DNA of 6,741 nt from Microcaldota archaeon (GTDB lineage: Archaea; Micrarchaeota; Micrarchaeia; Anstonellales; Anstonellaceae): the NCBI GenBank assembly GCA_026396335.1, contig JAPLWZ010000063.1:1-6741 (forward strand). Reading direction: 5' to 3'. Shown piece after piece: positions 5,383-6,741 of this stretch. A program made the translations under genes and the position numbers. The notes under the pieces were generated by a model that saw only the letters and a list, made by a program, of their open reading frames with translations, was not told the origin of the DNA and did no database searches. Numbering within the stretch: the stretch's first letter is position 1; the number at the start of each line of letters is the position of its first letter.

Positions 5383-6483
5383 ATGCGCATGAAGACACGC
5401 GTGCCGAGCGAGCTTTCCCGCATGATCGGAGTTCAGGGCTGGAAGGAGAAATACGCGCACCTCCGCAGGAGATTTGACAGGTTCTCCGCGCTTTTCCGCT
5501 CAAGCGGCTATTCCTCTCCGGACGAACTTTTCTTCTCAATAGAGGATTTGCCGCCGCTTGGCAAGGAATACTGGTTTTTGCATTTCTGCGCGCCGCCTGA
5601 TGAATCACAGGTGATACTCACGCTCGGAAGGTCGGCGGATGCATTCGAAGTTAATTCCTCCTCATTAAAGGGCGTGGAAAAAAGCAAACCCGCAGAAGGG
5701 AGCATCCGCTGCGCCGCAGTAGGCTGGCTGCACTCCGGCTCAAAAAAAGTGCTGATGGACACGCACGCTGACGTGCGGATAGAAAGAAGCAGCTTCAAAA
5801 GCAGCCTTGAGGCGAAAAGCAAAAACAGCCGGGTGGAAATACACGGGGTTTACCCTAATTTCAACGTGCACTTCTCACAGGGAAAGCGCGAAATATTCCG
5901 GGCAAGGGCGTTTGCCCCGAAAAATGATTTGCCCTACGAGATAATCCACATACTCAACAACCCGCTCGTGCCGAAACTCAGCACCGTGCTAGTGAACTAT
6001 TATTTTGATTTCAAGGGTGCGCTTCACGGAAAGCCAATTTCGGGCAAGGCGTATCTCCAAAAAGTCATCGCAGTCATGCCCCTTGCGCCCTGGAACTGGG
6101 TGCGGATCAATTTCGCATCAGGCGCGGTGATTGACTTTTTCACGGGCAAGCCTCTTGGGCATAAATCCGAAGTCCGCTTTGCGGGCAATGCATATTTCGA
6201 GCACAAGGGAAGGCGTGTGAAATTGGCAGGCAAGCTTGTGCTTACAAGATTCATGGACGGCGAAAGTACTGCATGGGTCCTGACCGGGAAAAACTTGCTG
6301 CTCTCCATGCGCACTTACTCTCTCCAGCCGTTTGTGATGAAGCAGCGCACTACCTTCCGCTACGACGAATACCTGGTGAGGGTGACTGATTTCGCCTACC
6401 GCGAAGGCAAAAACGAGCACTCGCTTTCCTCGCTTGGGGCAGGCGTTGGGATCGTGGAAGAGGCGAGCGGCTATCTGATCTGA
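5383..6483 (+). CDS. Lipocalin-like (CrtC/AttH-type) protein, paralogue L2
   Basis: A 366-residue protein homologous to L1 (2840-3973, reverse). Over residues 221-247 it shares 11 of 27 positions with L1 by eye, including G221, A223-Y224, Q226-K227, M232-P233, W237, W239, F244 and G247. A second shared block is TFRYDEYLVRVTDF (324-337), and the last is G352, GVG 354-356, E359 and G363. The N-terminal half is more diverged, with a basic, helix-like start (about 1-45) that L1 lacks. The strand YYFDFKGALHGKPISGKAYL (206-225) resembles the start of the second barrel in CrtC/AttH proteins, but the expected D-H pair is replaced by Q-K. There is no signal peptide or membrane helix. The first ATG is used here; ATG 5389 fits the TATA spacing better and changes only two residues. 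Paralogy is solid, the fold moderate, the substrate unknown. A lipid or isoprenoid link is inferred from the adjacent reductase. Confidence 0.85.
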   Translation: MRMKTRVPSELSRMIGVQGWKEKYAHLRRRFDRFSALFRSSGYSSPDELFFSIEDLPPLGKEYWFLHFCAPPDESQVILTLGRSADAFEVNSSSLKGVEKSKPAEGSIRCAAVGWLHSGSKKVLMDTHADVRIERSSFKSSLEAKSKNSRVEIHGVYPNFNVHFSQGKREIFRARAFAPKNDLPYEIIHILNNPLVPKLSTVLVNYYFDFKGALHGKPISGKAYLQKVIAVMPLAPWNWVRINFASGAVIDFFTGKPLGHKSEVRFAGNAYFEHKGRRVKLAGKLVLTRFMDGESTAWVLTGKNLLLSMRTYSLQPFVMKQRTTFRYDEYLVRVTDFAYREGKNEHSLSSLGAGVGIVEEASGYLI

Positions 6484-6488
6484 TTCTG

Positions 6489-6498
6489 AATAAAATTA
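6489..6498 (-). terminator. Possible oligo-T terminator of the tRNA gene
   Basis: On the reverse strand, 14 bases beyond the tRNA 3' end, the sequence reads CTAATTTTAT, with a run of four T. This could end the tRNA transcript before it enters L2 from the opposite side. No comparable T-run follows L2 on the forward strand, so L2 transcripts may read through as antisense to the tRNA. Confidence 0.3.
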
Positions 6499-6511
6499 GG
6501 GATAGTAAGAA

Positions 6512-6621
6512 CGCCGACGAGGAGATTTGAACTCCTAAGCCCCGAGGGGCACTAGATTTCTTGGCAAAATTCAGACGTCTGATCTCGAGTCTAGCGCGAT
6601 ACCGGATTCTGCCACGTCGGC
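6512..6621 (-). tRNA. tRNA-Ser (anticodon CGA) with intron
   Basis: Reads UCG codons. The acceptor stem GCCGACG/CGTCGGC (6615-6621 with 6513-6519) is a perfect 7 bp, and the discriminator base is G at 6512, as in archaeal serine tRNAs. The anticodon stem CTAGA/TCTAG (6590-6594 with 6552-6556) encloses the loop CTCGAGA, split by an intron after G37. The anticodon CGA is at 6585-6587. The long variable arm GCCC-CTCG-GGGC (6540-6550, approximately) marks a type II tRNA. The T arm is AGGAG-TTCAAAT-CTCCT. CCA is not encoded. The mature length after removing 26 nt is 84. The D stem is imperfect: G10-C25 and C11-G24 pair, but A12 faces C23. A leucine identity was considered, but the anticodon and discriminator favour serine. 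Confidence 0.93.
6558..6583 (-). other. 26-nt tRNA intron at position 37/38
   Basis: The intron interrupts the anticodon loop between G37 and A38, the canonical archaeal site. A bulge-helix-bulge can be drawn that places both cuts exactly. C32, T33 and G35 pair with G6560, A6561 and C6563 (C34 faces A6562). The 5' bulge is A36-G37-A6583 and the 3' bulge is A6559-A6558-A6557, each cut after its second base. The central helix thus has one mismatch, a relaxed form. Inside the intron, TCAGACGTCTGA (6571-6582) is a perfect 12-base palindrome that can fold into a TCAG/CTGA hairpin. Confidence 0.8.
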
Positions 6622-6655
6622 GCATTCCAGGAAAGGTTTCCCATTCCCGGCAAAT

Positions 6656-6663
6656 CTAATTTA
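6656..6663 (-). promoter_or_regulatory. Possible TATA box of the tRNA gene
   Basis: On the reverse strand TAAATTAG is centred about 38 bases before the mature tRNA 5' end. A start 26 bases downstream would leave a pre-tRNA leader of roughly a dozen bases for RNase P to remove. A GGAAA/TTTCC inverted repeat at 6630-6641 lies between. Weak consensus, so low confidence. Confidence 0.3.
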
Positions 6664-6671
6664 CAGTCATC

Positions 6672-6685
6672 GACGCTTGCGCGTC
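6672..6685 (-). other. GC-rich hairpin with GNRA-type loop in the 3' spacer
   Basis: On the reverse strand GACGC and GCGTC form a 5-bp stem around a GCAA tetraloop, flanked by CTGA and GATGA. It lies in the spacer right of the tRNA (6622-6741), where I see no gene. A short AT-rich stretch at 6712-6720 may be a promoter for something beyond the window. Confidence 0.3.
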
Positions 6686-6741
6686 TCAGCGGCATGGATA
6701 GGGTGGGAATTGTTTAATAAGGTTATTTTGGGCGAACAATC

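Noticed and set aside
4001..5384. TATGCA as a shared operator for L1, the reductase and L2
   Set aside because: The hexamer or close variants also occur inside coding sequence (for example TGCATA near 6189) and before the arrestin-like gene, so chance cannot be excluded.
6512..6621. Leucine identity for the tRNA
   Set aside because: The CT-xxx-GA loop and long variable arm also occur in tRNA-Leu, but the anticodon is CGA and the discriminator is G, both serine features.
6655..6700. Box C/D small RNA or kink-turn on the reverse strand (CTGA ... GATGA around a hairpin)
   Set aside because: Only one CTGA and one GATGA are present, in D'-C' order. No outer C and D boxes and no supporting terminal stem are seen.
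6630..6727. Two 12-base inverted repeats with a GG centre (GGAAAGGTTTCC and AATAAGGTTATT)
   Set aside because: They are short, differ in arm sequence and lie in AT-rich spacer. There is no flanking evidence of an attachment site or protein site.
1..6741. Insertion sequences, CRISPR repeats, prophage or integration scars near the tRNA
   Set aside because: No transposase or integrase frame, no regular direct repeats and no duplicated tRNA 3' end were found in the window.

Overview
The window is a gene-dense stretch of an archaeal chromosome. The archaeal signs are an aEF1A-type elongation factor followed by an archaeal S10, a geranylgeranyl-reductase-type flavoprotein, TATA (box A) elements placed for leaderless transcripts, T-rich termination stretches, and a serine tRNA with an intron at the canonical 37/38 position. 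Short spacers, a cysteine-rich exported protein with a C-terminal membrane tail and several hypothetical genes lean towards a DPANN-type lineage. That lineage call is inference; the domain assignment is solid. No insertion sequence, CRISPR array or prophage gene is visible.

Layout, left to right. (1) 1-1766: the translation pair tuf (aEF1A) and rpsJ (S10), both forward, separated by a T-rich terminator-like spacer and a short structured leader. (2) 1767-2827: a small secreted or membrane-anchored protein with 13 cysteines, preceded by a TATA box at leaderless spacing, then a single-domain arrestin-fold protein with a clear Shine-Dalgarno. (3) 2840-6483: a lipid-related-looking trio. A reverse-strand gene (call it L1) and a geranylgeranyl reductase homologue diverge from a 61-bp spacer with one TATA element, and a second gene (L2) follows the reductase. 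L1 and L2 are diverged paralogues of about 370 residues, and their pattern resembles the two-barrel lipocalin-like CrtC/AttH group. (4) 6512-6621: tRNA-Ser(CGA) on the reverse strand with a 26-nt intron, then about 120 bases of spacer with hairpins and possible promoters.

How the parts may work together. tuf and rpsJ are ordinary translation genes in their usual archaeal neighbourhood. The part worth attention is the reductase flanked by two homologous beta-barrel-like proteins. The reductase family saturates isoprenoid chains of archaeal ether lipids, and calycin-fold proteins of the CrtC/AttH type act on or bind isoprenoids and other hydrophobic molecules. The trio is therefore a candidate membrane-lipid or isoprenoid modification module. 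That link rests on gene neighbourhood and remote similarity, not on a demonstrated function.
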